From Chara braunii (Eukaryota; Streptophyta; Charophyceae; Charales; Characeae): a stretch of DNA of 25,890 bases. The stretch is taken from positions 1,374,900 through 1,400,789 of the forward strand of contig BFEA01000280.1 in the NCBI GenBank assembly GCA_003427395.1, in the 5' to 3' direction. Position 1 is the first letter of the stretch. Every line of letters begins with the position of its first letter. The notes beneath the pieces are model-generated. The model saw only the letters and a program-made list of their open reading frames with translations, did not search any database and was not told where the DNA came from. The translations under genes were made by a program, and so were the position numbers. This document shows positions 9,628 through 19,601 of this stretch, piece after piece.

Positions 9628-10031
9628 GAATGGAGCACCTGGAGTTTGGGTTGACAAATTATTGTAGTGTAGTGCTGTACGGGTATGTTGTAGTGAACTC
9701 AAGCATTGGAGACTTGAGGAGCGTTACAGCTGGCACTAAGCGCTCAGCCCTTCGATACCGGGTTGCTCCGCAACCCTACGGTCTACCGAGCCGCTACCAT
9801 CGAGATAGCGCCTCAGAATCCCCAACGTCTTCCCCGTTCACACAGTGCGAAGCGGCGACGGCGGTGGGACACCCACCGCCCATAGTCGAGCTCGGGCTGA
9901 CCGCCTAACACACGCCCACACAGTAGAATATTGATAAAGGGTCACGACAGAGAAGAAGAGGCCATGTATAGGCCAACAGCGACTTGAAGTAACGAAGAGT
10001 AGAGGAAATCGGAAGAAAGAGGAGAGGTAGT
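9628..10031 (+). other. Probable 5' UTR of LINE B with two perfect hairpins
   Basis: GGGTTGC-TCC-GCAACCC lies at 9770-9786 and GGCGGTGGG-ACA-CCCACCGCC at 9860-9880, both perfect with 3-nt loops. The region lies between the A tail of LINE A and the ORF1 start of LINE B. No coding motif was seen. Confidence 0.5.
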
Positions 10032-12923
10032 ATGGAGGATGGAGAAGACGGAGGAGGGAACGAAACAAACGTGAGATCCCCGCCACCAGTACCAATGGAA
10101 GAACAAAACCACTAGGAGGTATGAGGATGAAGACCGCATCCGTTTGTTGTTAGCACTCTGCTACTACGATGCAGTGTACCCTACAGACCTAGACCCAGGA
10201 GAGATGATAACAGAGGGGAGGGAAGTCACATTCACACTGAACACATCGCTAAATACAATTAAGGTGAGATGGCTGAAGGAAAGAACTGTGTCAGTTATAT
10301 TCAAATAAAACACACGGCTCCTCCCAAAAAAAGTCAAAGCCGACACCATCAGAGTCTTTGAGGACGGGTGGATAATCGACGTCGAGCGTTTCCCAACGGA
10401 AACTAGGAGAGGCAAGGTCAAGATTGAAGGTCCCAACTCGTTATCGTATGTGGCGAAGTCAAGACAAGTTGCGGAGTATATGATTGACAAGGGAGGAATA
10501 GACATCCCAGTGGGAACAAACACATATAAGGTGTTGTTCAAACCATGGATGACAAAAGTGGAGTTCAGAGATCTGAGGCGATAAGAGGATGAAAGAAAAT
10601 CTTGGGTAGTGGCAATGCAGATACCAATGGACAATATGCCCTTCATCTACCCGCAAGTGGAAAAGGCGATCGGCCGCATCAGTCAGGCACATCCATCGGA
10701 CGCGAACCCATTGAAGCCAGCGCTGGTGAATGCCAGGTTCGACATTGACCCAGAGGCAAGAGGAAACATGAAAGACAAGATACGGGTCAAAACATCGATG
10801 GGAGACCTCCTAGAAGTGAAACTGGCGTGCTCAATGACGATAAAGTGTCAGCGGTGCAGGCAATTCTTCCACCAAGAGGTGGACTGCAAAAGAAACAATA
10901 GACAACAAAACGGGGAAGGAGGGAATGCGCACCAATCAAGCCAGCAAAATCCGGCGTCGTCAGGAACAAGAGGAAGACAATCGAGATCTGGAAGACCACA
11001 GTACCAAGGACCCCTAGGACCACAACCATCATTAAGTCAACTGAACGAAGGAGGGGGCATCTCGGGATATCAGAGGGTAAGCTCCAACCCGGCGTTTTCA
11101 CCAAGCGGCAATCCACCTCTAGGAGGACTAGGAGGGTACATAGACCCGACGATATCCAGGTTTGGACTGTCATTCAACCGAGGAGGAGGGCCCCAATATG
11201 GGGGAGGCAACTTTGGGGGTGGAGGATATGGAACGAACGGAGGTGGAAACCTCGGCAATTACGAGAGTGGCAGAGGTATCGGGAACTACGGAAACGGCGG
11301 AGGCATAGGGAATTACGGGAGTGGTGGAGGAAATTGGAAACTATGGGAGTGGTGGCGGCATAGGGATTTACGGAAGCGGGCCAGGATTTTACGCTCAAGG
11401 AGCTTCGGCCTTCCAGCAATATCATCCACTGCAAGCCACCTCCCACGCGGGAGGCCAAAATTGGGGCGGTGGACAGCCTACAGGAGAAAGACAACAAGGA
11501 ACAGGGTTGCGGTATGGCACCCATACACCCCCAACAACACGCCGATCGGAGAACGAACTAGTGCGCCTCGTGACAGGGCAAAAAGCAAACACACCAGGAG
11601 ATCCAAATTCGACACTGCCAAGAAGTGGCACCGAAGGATTGTCAGGAGGACACTCACTGGGGAAGCAGAGATGCATGAGCATGAGCTTGGTCAAGGAACT
11701 ACACACCAAAGCATCCGGAGATTCTGCAACACATTCCGAGACAGCAGGCACACCTTCAGCAACACTAGGCACGAAGACCACGAGAGACAGGAGACTGGCA
11801 TCGATGGCCAGGGGACACTCGACTGCTATGTATCACGGCCGCGGGGTCAAACTTGGAGAGCGGTCGTGATCACGGCCGCCACGGCTCCGGCCGCGGTTGG
11901 GTGCGGGCGCGACTTTCATGAATTTGTTTAGACTTCAAAAAAATCTAAAACAAAAAAAATAAAAAATATGGTGTTGTAGATTTTTTTGAGATCTAAATTT
12001 CGCAATTTTTAATCTTATTTTTTGACTTCGTCGTTGAATTTTAAAAATTCAAAAACTAATTTTCCCGGGGCAAAAGCTGTGTTTTTTTTTATAAAGAAAA
12101 ACTATGAAACTTATGTGTTTTTTATTTTAAATTCAGTAAAGTTTTTGGATATGACCACAAGACAAAAGTCGTTCAGTATATTTTTCTGCATAATATATTT
12201 TGTTTCCAGAATTGTTTGAATTTTTTTTTTTTTTCATGGTCGCGGACCGCGGCCACGGCCGTGGGGTCGCAGGCCGCGCATGACCGCCTCCGAGGGGGAT
12301 TCATAGCTCGACTGGTATGGAGTAAATTGTAATACTGTTAGCCTGCATGTTTGCCAGGAATAACCTCTGGGTTATCTCCTGGCAGACAGGGTACAATACT
12401 CTCACGCTACTCTCACAGCCAACAACGGAGGTACCAACACCAGAGTCTACACTTCATAGTGCTAGAACGCTTTTCTTAGATTACTTCCCAATGAGAGTAG
12501 TACCAGAGCCCGATGGCAAGAATTGTCGCAAATGTGTCCGGAGTTAAAGTGAAACTTTTCGTTCCCTTAGTAGATGCTAGAATTCAACCGGACAATATCG
12601 ACAACCTAGAGCGGTTGGGTGTACAATTAGCCCCCTTAGCTTGGTTTGTAGAAGGTAAGAAACAGGAGTTATGCAAAATTGCACTGGCTTCGCGATTAAC
12701 TGTCGAATCCTTAACAGAGCTTAAGATCAGACTTCCAAACGAGAGGAGGCTGGACTCCCAATTCATTAGAGATGCCCTGACAAGACCATGGGCTGAAGGA
12801 AGCACAATGGCACCAAGGGAAGAACCAACGGCGTCATCCTCGCACATCCAATCGAGACAAGGCCGCTCAAAGGCGAATGAGGAGATTGAAAATCTCCACA
12901 TGGAACGTATGTGGGCTAGGTGA
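10032..12923 (+). pseudogene. LINE B ORF1 (CCHC RNA-binding protein), frameshifted and interrupted
   Basis: The start ATG at 10032 gives MEDG, matching MDDG of LINE D ORF1. A frameshift lies before about 10115, and in-frame TAA codons stand at 10306 and 10582. The DUF4283-like domain follows (W-L-KER...V-F; RFDIDPEARG; V.TSMGD), then the CCHC knuckle at 10846-10887. A Gly-rich tract of GNYGxGGGIG-like repeats (11170-11390) contains an extra A at 11331-11333 that shifts the frame. A Ser/Thr/Gly-rich tail leads to the inserted element. Past the insertion, 12513-12923 holds the C-terminal block KLFVPLVDAR, shared with LINE A. ORF1 is probably the RNA-packaging protein of the element. It is not translatable as one product. 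Confidence 0.8.
11855..12290. mobile_element. MITE-like element in LINE B ORF1 (GC-rich ends, AT-rich core)
   Basis: The left end (about 11854-11920) and right end (about 12233-12291) are inverted copies over some 60 bp with small gaps. They share GCGGTC[GA]TG at the tip, then CACGGC, GGCCGCGGT and CGCGAC in matching order. Both ends are extremely GC-rich, while the roughly 310-bp core is extremely AT-rich with no coding capacity. Coding similarity to ORF1 stops on one side and resumes after it. The exact ends and the target duplication are not clear, so the transposon superfamily is open. Confidence 0.65.
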
Positions 12924-13687
12924 CACATCAGGAAGAGACAAGAAAGGAAGACTCAAGCGCTGGATTCATGAGAAACGTATCTCGATAATTTGCCTTCAGG
13001 AGACGAAATTAAACGAGGAGAAGATCAGGAGTCTGGGGGATTGGTGGGATGGACCACATTTGGTCCCCTGCCCAAGGCACAAAAAAGGGGGTAGCAATCC
13101 TAATCCACAAAGATCTAAACGTGGAAATTATTGACCACTACAACAATTTATGGGGTCGCTGGGCGTGGATCAAGTTGGGCAGCGGTCAGACAGATTGGGT
13201 TATTGCCCTTGTGTACGCTCCGGTAGTTAGGAAGGAGAGGGAGAAATTCATGGAAAATCTCCCATATATGTTACTAGACGTAGATAACCTCATCATAACA
13301 GGAGACTGGAACCAAACTCTAGATGAGAATAGGGAAAGAGGCAAGCGAGACTCCACGGGTGCAATCCTTCCTATCACAGACTTCATGACAAATTTTCACC
13401 TTCACGACCTATACCGCACAATGCACCCGCTGGATAGAGGCTACACATTGTTTTCTCATAAGGGGAAAGGTAGAAGATTAAATTACTTCCTTGTAAATGA
13501 GGGGCTACTTGACACAGTACAGAGGGTAGATCCAATTAACCACCCTCTATCACACCACAACCCGGTCACAATCGAACTAAGAATAGGAGAGAAGATGCCA
13601 TATGGAGCAGGTTACTTTCGGTTAAATACCGAGCATCTCTCAAATCCACAAGTGATAGAATGGGTTATATCCTTTTGGGACAGATGA
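12877..13687 (+). pseudogene. LINE B ORF2 part 1: APE-type endonuclease
   Basis: The ATG at 12877 lies 47 nt before the ORF1 stop, in the +1 frame. The endonuclease fold is nearly complete: ISTWNVCGL, QETKL, GVAILIHK, YAPV, GDWNQTLD, YTLFSHKGKGRRL, and a final LSHHNPV. A frameshift falls within 13050-13092, where a run of A is followed by a run of G. Two acidic positions expected to be catalytic are changed. The Asp of the usual R-[IL]-D-[YR] is Asn (AAT, 13481-13483), and the Asp of the usual SDH is His (13553-13555). TGA at 13685-13687 interrupts the link to the RT. The family nicks genomic DNA to prime reverse transcription; this copy should be inactive. Confidence 0.85.
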
Positions 13688-15463
13688 ACCACGGGAAATA
13701 TGCAGTTTGCCACAACAGCAGACTGGTGGGAAGCAAGCTCAAGAATATCATCCAAGTTGCTAAGTGTCTACTCAAGAATACTGACGATAAAGTACCATAG
13801 AGAGGAAACAGAGTGTAAGACGAGGATAAAGTACGCAGAAGAGAGGATGAAAGCTCACCCAATCTCGGAGCTAGTATGGGGAAAAGAAAGGAAGAGGAGA
13901 ATGGAAGAGTGGGACAGACTGCAACAGGAGAACTCACACAGATTGGCGGAGCGATTGAAGGTAAAGGGAATGATGGTCTACGACAAAATGACAAAGGACT
14001 CCTTTCAGAAGTTGTTGCCCAGAAGACAGACTCAGCCACTAAAGGAACTATCACACCCTTTTTGCGACTCTGAACCAACAGCCACGCGTCCGGAGGAACT
14101 CTGCAGCTATACCGCCTGCTACTACCAAGACATTTTAACCTCGAGAAGATCACAGGAGGGAACCGACACAGATCTAACACTCAGTAGCAATCATTGTGCA
14201 AATTTCAGGAGGAAACTCCCAGCCCACGGTAGACTAGACCTAGACAGACCGTGACGATGGAGGAAGCAAATGCGACTTTGAACTTAATGGCCAAAGGGAA
14301 GGTACCCGGAGATGACGAGTTACCAGTAAAGTTTTTCCAAACCTTTTGGTCATCATTAGGGGAAGTCCTGGTAGAAATTTACAATGAAGTCCTGGTAGGG
14401 GGGAAACTCTCATACAACGCTCACAATGGTATCATTTCTATGCTATCTAAGAAGGGCAACAGGGACGACTTCGTAACTGGCATCCAATTTCCCTTCTCAA
14501 TATAGTATGTAAGATTCTGACCAAAATCTTGGCTAGATGTCTTGCCAGGTACCTCCCAGACTTGATCCTGGAAGATCAGGCAGCGTTCGTCAGAGGACGA
14601 TTCATCCTGGACAACATCGTCACAACAATAGAGGCGATGGAGCTGATACGAGAGGAAAATAAAGATTTCGTTGTACTTCTGCTCAACATGGAAAAGGCGT
14701 ATGACCAGGTCAACTGATCATATGTCCCAGCCACGCTACACTGGTTAGAATTTGGTGAAAAGTTTTGTCAATGGGTCGTAGTGTTGTACTCCTTTTCTAC
14801 AGTGGTTGTCATGGTAAACGGACACTTCTCAAAAATGTTTCCCCTCTCTCGCTCTTTACGACAAGGATGCCCTTTGACACCTTTACTATTTGTAGTGCAA
14901 CTAGAAACAGTGTTATGCAATATCCGAAAGACTTAGCAATAGTAGGGCTCCCCACCCGAGGACGTCACTGTCGGGTCAAGGCGCTAGCAGATGATTTATT
15001 CGCGGTAGCAGAAAACAAAGAGGACTCACTTCGAGCATTGAGACTGTCCCTGAAAGAGTACGAGGAGTTGTCGGAGGCGGCCATAAATTGGTCAGAGTCA
15101 GCCTTCCTACTTCCAAGCTCGTACAACCTCAAAGTTGAGTGGGGTATGAAACTCATTCCAGACCACCAATCAGAAAGGTTCTTGGGAGTCCAAGTGACCC
15201 TTCTCTCTTGTGCAACGGACCAAGACGAACTGTTACAACAGAAGGTGGTAAATCGGATCTCCACATGGGGAAAAACCCTGCACCTATCCCTGATGGGAAG
15301 GGCCTTGGTCGTCAATGTAGCACTGTTTGCGTTACTGTGGTACGTCGAAAAAATCCGGCCTTTGGGTCGGAAAGCAAAAACGGTAGTCAAATGCCGCTCC
15401 ACCCGCTTTATCGAGAAACCATACGCGAAAGAAGATGACAGATGCATGCCCAAGGTGGAATGA
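13688..15463 (+). pseudogene. LINE B ORF2 part 2: linker and reverse transcriptase
   Basis: A charged, probably helical linker (13700-14251) leads to the RT. Blocks in order: KGKVPGDDELPVKFF, HPISLLN (near 14480), DQAAFVRGR, LLLNMEKAYDQV (near 14680), SLRQGCPLTPLLF (near 14850), LADDL (14984-14998), INWSES, SERFLGVQVT. The motif A Asp is Asn here (AAC, 14685-14687) whereas LINE A keeps Asp. Frame changes occur near 14250, near 14470 and near 14930, and stops occur at 14252, 14715 and 15461. The last two are TGA, where Trp is expected from LINE A or from the family pattern. The RT would prime on nicked DNA, but this copy is dead. Confidence 0.85.
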
Positions 15464-17263
15464 GACCAGATCTGCTTCCAGCGGAAAGAAGGAGGGCTAG
15501 GACTCAGAGACCCAAATAAACAAAACACAGCCATGTTGGCCAACCGGGTAACCAAGGCCATCTGCGCAACAGACGAACAACACTGGGTACTACTCGCAGC
15601 AGAGATATTGGCTAAAACCTGGAACCTCCGACGCCCAGAAGATGTCTGGGCCTGCATTTGGGTGGACTCCTATTTGCGATGACAATGCCCATCGAAATTC
15701 TAGAGCGGCATCCTGAAAGCATGGAGGAAAGTAAAACCAGACAAGGGGGCTACACCGGTGACCAAACAAGAGGTACTTCTGCAAATCATATTTTAAAATC
15801 CAGTTATCAGAACACAAACAGGAGAATGCATTACAGCAGACAGAACAAAGGGAAGCTTCGAGAGAGCATGGATAAAAAGAGGAGTGGTGAGAATCAAGGA
15901 CCTTTGGGACGAATACCGGGGAGACTGGATCCCAACAGGAAGGATGAAGGAGAAGTTGGAAGGCCTGAAAGGAAACTGACACTAATAAAGGAAGCCATTC
16001 CAACAGAGTGGAGTTACCTGCTCAGCCCAACAGGCGTGCACCCACCACAAGTGGTTAACGGGGACCCCCAATTTTTTTTTGCCTCTTTTTGTTTTACGAC
16101 AAGTTTGCTGTGTGTTAACTTTGGTGTCATTTGGGTTATTAGAATTTGTGTTGTTAATCATCCTGAAAATCCTGAAATTTTGATGAAGTTGTTTTTTGGC
16201 AAAATTGCCTGAAAATGCACTTTTGAGTTGCTGTTTTATGTTTTTTTTTTTTTTTTTTTTGGGTATTTGTTTTATAATATGTAAGTAAGAAGTGCGCTCT
16301 ATAGATTGGTGTGAAGTTTGCTTGGGATGGCCTTATGTTTTTCTTATAGATTGAGGTGAAAAATGGGGGGTCGGTTAACCTTTTCTCCCAGGAAGACGAA
16401 AATTCCAACAATGGTCCAAAACAGGCAAACAACCCTCAACAAAGCTCGTATAACTGGAAGAAGGGGAAGGTCTCCCCCGACCCCCACCAGTGATGACACA
16501 ACTTAGAGTTAAGGAGAGATGCGATGATGCAGGCCAATGGGCAGTGGAGCTAAGTGCACAAGGGCGCCCGATAGCAAAACTCAGAGCAGACCCAACACAG
16601 TGGAGTTGGAGAGGGAAAAGCAGCAATAAGGAAGACTGCCTTCTCATAGAGTACTCTCCAGAAGTGGGATACAGGATGCAGGAACCTGCTAAGACTCCAC
16701 AAATTATGGCGACAAAAAGATGGTTGTGGGTGATTCAAGTAGATGCAGACGAAGTCATCAAAGCGATAACCCGCTGCTGGACTCAACTTATCCTAATGCC
16801 ATCACAACGCCTGACATCCATTCTCTAGCTCCTCTCTATCTTGGCAACTCTTTCAGCGGTCTGGCTGGCAAATCAAGGCCTCAAGGTAGACACAACATGC
16901 GTCAGATGCCAGCAGGCATACGAATCCACCATACATCTGTGGTGGGACTGCCCGACTCCAGCATGCATTTGGAAATGGTGGGCCAAATATTGACGCTCCA
17001 TCTCCAGTGAGAGTTTGCAATGGGACCGACAACGGGTGCTTTTGGGAAGAGTATCGACAGGACTACCGCTGGACCGAGGGTGGGGGTATGTAGCACAGGT
17101 AGTTCGATCGATCATTATCTGGGTAATTTGGCGAAAAAGGAATAAACGAATCTTCAAAGGTGAAGACATGGAGGACCACAAAATGAAATATACCCTTAAG
17201 GCAATGATGCGCCGCACAATTGAGGCAGACTGGATACACACTTTGCTGGTTTTGCTCTCATAA
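15464..17263 (+). pseudogene. LINE B ORF2 part 3: C-terminal region with zinc segment
   Basis: The RT frame continues past the TGA with KEGGLGLRDPNKQNTAML, the usual post-RT pattern of plant LINEs, then ERAWIKRGVVRIKDLWDEY, matching LINE A WIERGIFRI. A frameshift near 15965 gives IKEAIPTEW. The 328-bp insertion 16053-16380 follows, after which similarity resumes with AKLRADPTQWSW, where LINE A has TLKVDPTRWIW. The zinc segment C-x2-C-x8-H-x4-C is at 16898-16951, and the end carries WVIWRKRNKRIF before TAA at 17261-17263. In-frame stops lie at 16451, 16826 and 16991. The zf-RVT-like segment probably helps nucleic-acid binding. Confidence 0.8.
16053..16380. mobile_element. MITE-like element in LINE B ORF2
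   Basis: The 328-bp insert has inverted ends: the left begins GGTTAACGGGGACCCCCA and the right, reverse-complemented, begins GGTTAACCGACCCCCCA; both run on into T5. TTAA at each end may be the target duplication (as in piggyBac-type elements), or a shorter TAA/TTA (as in PIF/Harbinger or Tourist). The interior is AT-rich and non-coding, with a T run at about 16240-16260. Removing it brings ORF2 similarity on both sides together. Confidence 0.75.
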
Positions 17264-17289
17264 GTCTGAAACATTTATCCGGCTGCCTT

Positions 17290-17992
17290 TTTCTTTGCTG
17301 AGATTGAGATGTTTCATCCATCTCTCCGATACTTAGGTCGATTCGTACTCTTAGCATTCGATATGTGAACTTCACTGTTAAAGTATGTAGATTTCGCTGG
17401 AATAATTTGTTATTCTTGGTGGCTCCATTATTCCCTTTTGGTGAGCCCCAAATCCAGTTAATTGGGTCTAGAGCCAGTTTGGAGATGGGGGTATCAGGTC
17501 TGAAGGCTAGTTGGTGTTCTTTTGTCTTTAACACCCTGATTTTAAAGATTTGACTATCGTTAACCCAGTTGACCGGACCATTTTTTTTTTTAAAGAATGA
17601 AATTATCTTGTCCTAGATCGTAAAGCTCCAAAAGGACGTCCCCGTTCGTATATTTATTTAGGATTGAGCCGACCTCCTGGGGTTGTCCTCTGATTGCCAC
17701 CCAATCATTAATCTTCAATCTGGGTTCTTTTATGAGGATTCGGATCCATTCTAATGGGATTAAGTCAATGGTCTTTTCCAAGGCCTCTTCAGGGTGGTGG
17801 CAATAGCGAAGGCGCCTTTGCATTATGGATGGTTCAATCCAATAATTTGTGTCCTCACCCGAAATATCTTTGACTCTTATGATTCCTTTTCTAACCCTAA
17901 CATTTCCAAGGTGATTACCCTTGAGCATCCATAATCCATCTGTTACCAAAGAGGGGTTATTGGCATACTTCTTTCCATTGGTCTGGGGAAAT
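17290..17992 (-). pseudogene. LINE C: ORF2 C-terminal fragment on the minus strand
   Basis: Read from 17992 downward, the frame gives RKGIIRVKDISGED, matching WIERGIFRI and WIKRGVVRI of LINEs A and B, then TIDLIPLEWIRILI, matching REAIPPHW. A frame change in a T run near 17580-17592 is followed by ISKLALDPINWIW, matching TLKVDPTRWIW, and FTYRMLRVR. It lacks the RT and the zinc segment. It meets the end of LINE B tail to tail near 17264-17290. The fragment probably stops near 17992, where the R repeat begins. Confidence 0.75.
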
Positions 17993-18002
17993 TTTGTCTA
18001 TC

Positions 18003-18302
18003 TGGGGGCGTGAGGCCTGGAAGAACTCAGCAGGGAGTAAGACAGTGTTGGAAAGTCTTAGAAGGGTTTGTCAGGGAATCTGAGAGTAGTGAGCATTCGT
18101 AGGACCTCTGTTTCACAGTTTCTTCTCAGCCGAAGCCGGGTAATGGCCCCGATATCTCAAATGACCTCAAAAGACCGCAAATGTTCTCAATGATCTGTAT
18201 AATTCGTTATGGGACGCTGGGCCCGGTTCCCAGCACGTGCTGCTCCCCACGAATAGACTGGAGCATTTGTTTCAAAAAATAAATAAATAAATAAATAAAA
18301 TC
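18003..18302 (+). mobile_element. R-family repeat, copy a (3' portion)
   Basis: This portion has GGGCGTGAGGCCTGGAAGA, the hairpin with GGGTAATGGC core (18136-18152), the second stem GCTGGG/CCCAGC (18216-18234), then GTGCTGCTCCCCACGAATAG and an AAAT-rich tail (18274-18301). The order matches the ends of the copies at 24.0-25.9 kb. It is non-coding. Confidence 0.8.
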
Positions 18303-18430
18303 TCAAGGAATCCTTACTCACACTCAGATATCTCATCCAACTACCTTTGACTCTATCTTTCAAATTCACCATTGGATGAAGCATTCGGTAGATCTCACTG
18401 TCGAAGTATGAAGAGCAGGGAAATAAACCA
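18303..18430 (-). pseudogene. Possible LINE ORF2 scrap
   Basis: On the minus strand the segment EIYRMLHP resembles FTYRMLRV of LINE C and VGYRMQEP of LINE B, and the DNA loosely resembles 17290-17420. An open frame of 96 codons covers it (18187-18477), but part of that frame is antisense R repeat. Only the short match supports a LINE origin. Confidence 0.3.
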
Positions 18431-18531
18431 GCTATCAAGACTAAATAGCCAAACCCGAGGAGGGAAGAAAAGACCACCTAAGTAACTCTTTCACAGACCC
18501 GACTCTATTTGTTACTATTTTACACAGGCTT

Positions 18532-18546
18532 AACCTACAAAATACT
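18532..18546 (+). repeat. Target-site duplication, left copy (retroposon 1)
   Basis: AACCTACAAAATACT is repeated exactly at 19602-19616, directly behind the A run that ends retroposon 1. Confidence 0.9.
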
Positions 18547-18550
18547 GTCC

Positions 18551-18640
18551 AGTTGATGTAGCTCAGTGGTTAGAGCACCGATTGGAAATGCGCATTGTGG
18601 TATAAGGTTGCGGGTTCAAAACCCCGCAGCCTTGTGGATG
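18551..18640 (+). promoter_or_regulatory. tRNA-like head with Pol III A and B boxes
   Basis: The A box TAGCTCAGTGG (18559-18569) and B box GGTTCAAAACC (18613-18623) lie 43 nt apart, as in an internal Pol III promoter. The T arm sits in an 11-bp stem that starts AAGG and ends CCTT. The acceptor stem does not pair and no clean anticodon arm forms, so this is a retroposon head rather than a tRNA gene. Confidence 0.75.
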
Positions 18641-18733
18641 GACACCGGCAGGGCATTAGATTGATGCACAACTGGACACACATCCCCTTGGGCTGACGCA
18701 TGGTACTATTTCAGACACTGCCTGCGCACCACC

Positions 18734-18822
18734 CAAGGGTAATTCACGGTGTTGTATGTTGGTTGTCGCTTTCTGGACAAGGGTAGTCCACGGTGTTGTA
18801 TGTTGCTTGTCGGTTTCACAGG
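18734..18822 (+). repeat. 44-bp tandem repeat, two copies
   Basis: Copies start at 18734 and 18778 and share CAAGGGTA, CACGGTGTTGTATGTTG and TTGTCG with a few differences. They lie inside retroposon 1. Confidence 0.8.
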
Positions 18823-18902
18823 GTTTGCTTGGGGTGTTGGTCTCGGGTGCTCTGATGTTCTCCCCAGTCTGGCATATCACATAGTCATTCCATTTTCGGT
18901 AG

Positions 18903-18955
18903 TTGCTCATACGGTAGAGTCTTGGATTACATGTTACAAGGTCACGGGTTCAAGC
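18903..18955 (+). promoter_or_regulatory. Second tRNA-like segment inside retroposon 1
   Basis: GCTCATACGGTAGAGTC resembles a tRNA D arm and GGGTTCAAGC a T arm, about 26 nt apart. No cloverleaf can be closed. It suggests a dimeric or composite element. Confidence 0.45.
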
Positions 18956-19335
18956 TTGGTTCGGTCCTTGGGGGGGTCCTTGTCCAGCTGGTCCCGTTCT
19001 CTCCTCGATACATGATTCACAGGGCATTCACACATAGCTTGCAAATTATATATCGCTTACAGGTTACATACACAAGTTTCCACACATGATACTGTCTACA
19101 CAGATTCACAAAATATATACACAAAAAACAGGCTGGGGAGCTAGTCACTGGTGGGGTCTAGTGCCTGCAGTAGGTTCAGGTAGGTTGGATAGGGTGCCAT
19201 TGGGTGCAGTTCCTACTGACATTTGGATAAAACTGTCTGGTGGCTATATATATATATATATGTGGGGCATGTAGTTCATTGTCTGGGCCTGACGTCCGAA
19301 ATTCCCGTTCGACAAGGTTTGTCCGATTCCGCTTC

Positions 19336-19367
19336 CACCAGGGCTGGGCAATCTATCAGCCCTGGTG
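19336..19367 (+). other. Perfect 11-bp hairpin in the 3' part of retroposon 1
   Basis: CACCAGGGCTG pairs with CAGCCCTGGTG around a 10-nt loop. It could be a structured 3' region or a chance palindrome. It is too far from a T run to serve as a Pol III terminator. Confidence 0.6.
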
Positions 19368-19601
19368 CCTATAACTGTTGTTCGGTCCAAGTTGCCTGCC
19401 CGTTGGTAGGGCAATGGTCCTGAGTGCTGGTCACACTGAGGTAGAATAGTGGGATAGGGGGTGCGCTAGGAGTATTGATGCGAGGATGGGTTGGGAGGTG
19501 GTCTCACATTCCAGCACACCCACGGCTCACAATTCCAGGTGATCACTGTGCACACACTGACTGGCCTCTACAACACCCTGGACTTAAAAAAAAAAAAAAA
19601 A

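Larger units (their letters stand above)
9628..17266 (+). mobile_element. LINE B: most complete L1-type retrotransposon here, with nested insertions
   Basis: The order is 5' UTR (9628-10031), ORF1 (10032-12923), ORF2 (12877-17263). Two MITE-like elements sit inside the coding regions (about 11855-12290 and 16053-16380). Without them the element is about 6.9 kb, a usual size for plant L1-type LINEs. Each block aligns with LINE A, and LINE B supplies the endonuclease region that A lacks. The 3' UTR and tail are not identifiable because a minus-strand LINE fragment begins near 17290. The exact 5' edge is unproven. Confidence 0.8.
18547..19601 (+). mobile_element. Retroposon 1: long tRNA-headed SINE-like insertion
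   Basis: This 1,055-bp insertion lies between perfect 15-bp direct repeats. It begins GTCCAG and a tRNA-like head (A box 18559-18569, B box 18613-18623), carries a second weaker tRNA-like segment (18903-18955), a 44-bp tandem repeat, a TA run (19245-19262) and an 11-bp perfect hairpin (19336-19367), and ends in an A run of about 17 (19586-19602, the last A shared with the duplication). No coding region was recognised. The layout is that of an element copied by a LINE machinery; it is long for a SINE, so it may be composite. Confidence 0.85.

Noticed and set aside
4399-15463. Reassigned stop codons (TAA/TAG as Gln or TGA as Trp)
   Set aside because: Some stops do fall at Gln or Trp positions, but all three stops occur, several fall at other residues, and frameshifts and catalytic losses show ordinary decay.
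18187-18477. 96-codon minus frame with a hydrophobic N-terminus, possible membrane protein
   Set aside because: It crosses the boundary between an R repeat and other DNA; only a short LINE-like match supports anything real in it.
18551-18640. Functional tRNA gene
   Set aside because: A and B boxes are present, but acceptor and anticodon arms do not form and the segment sits at the start of an insertion with target duplications.
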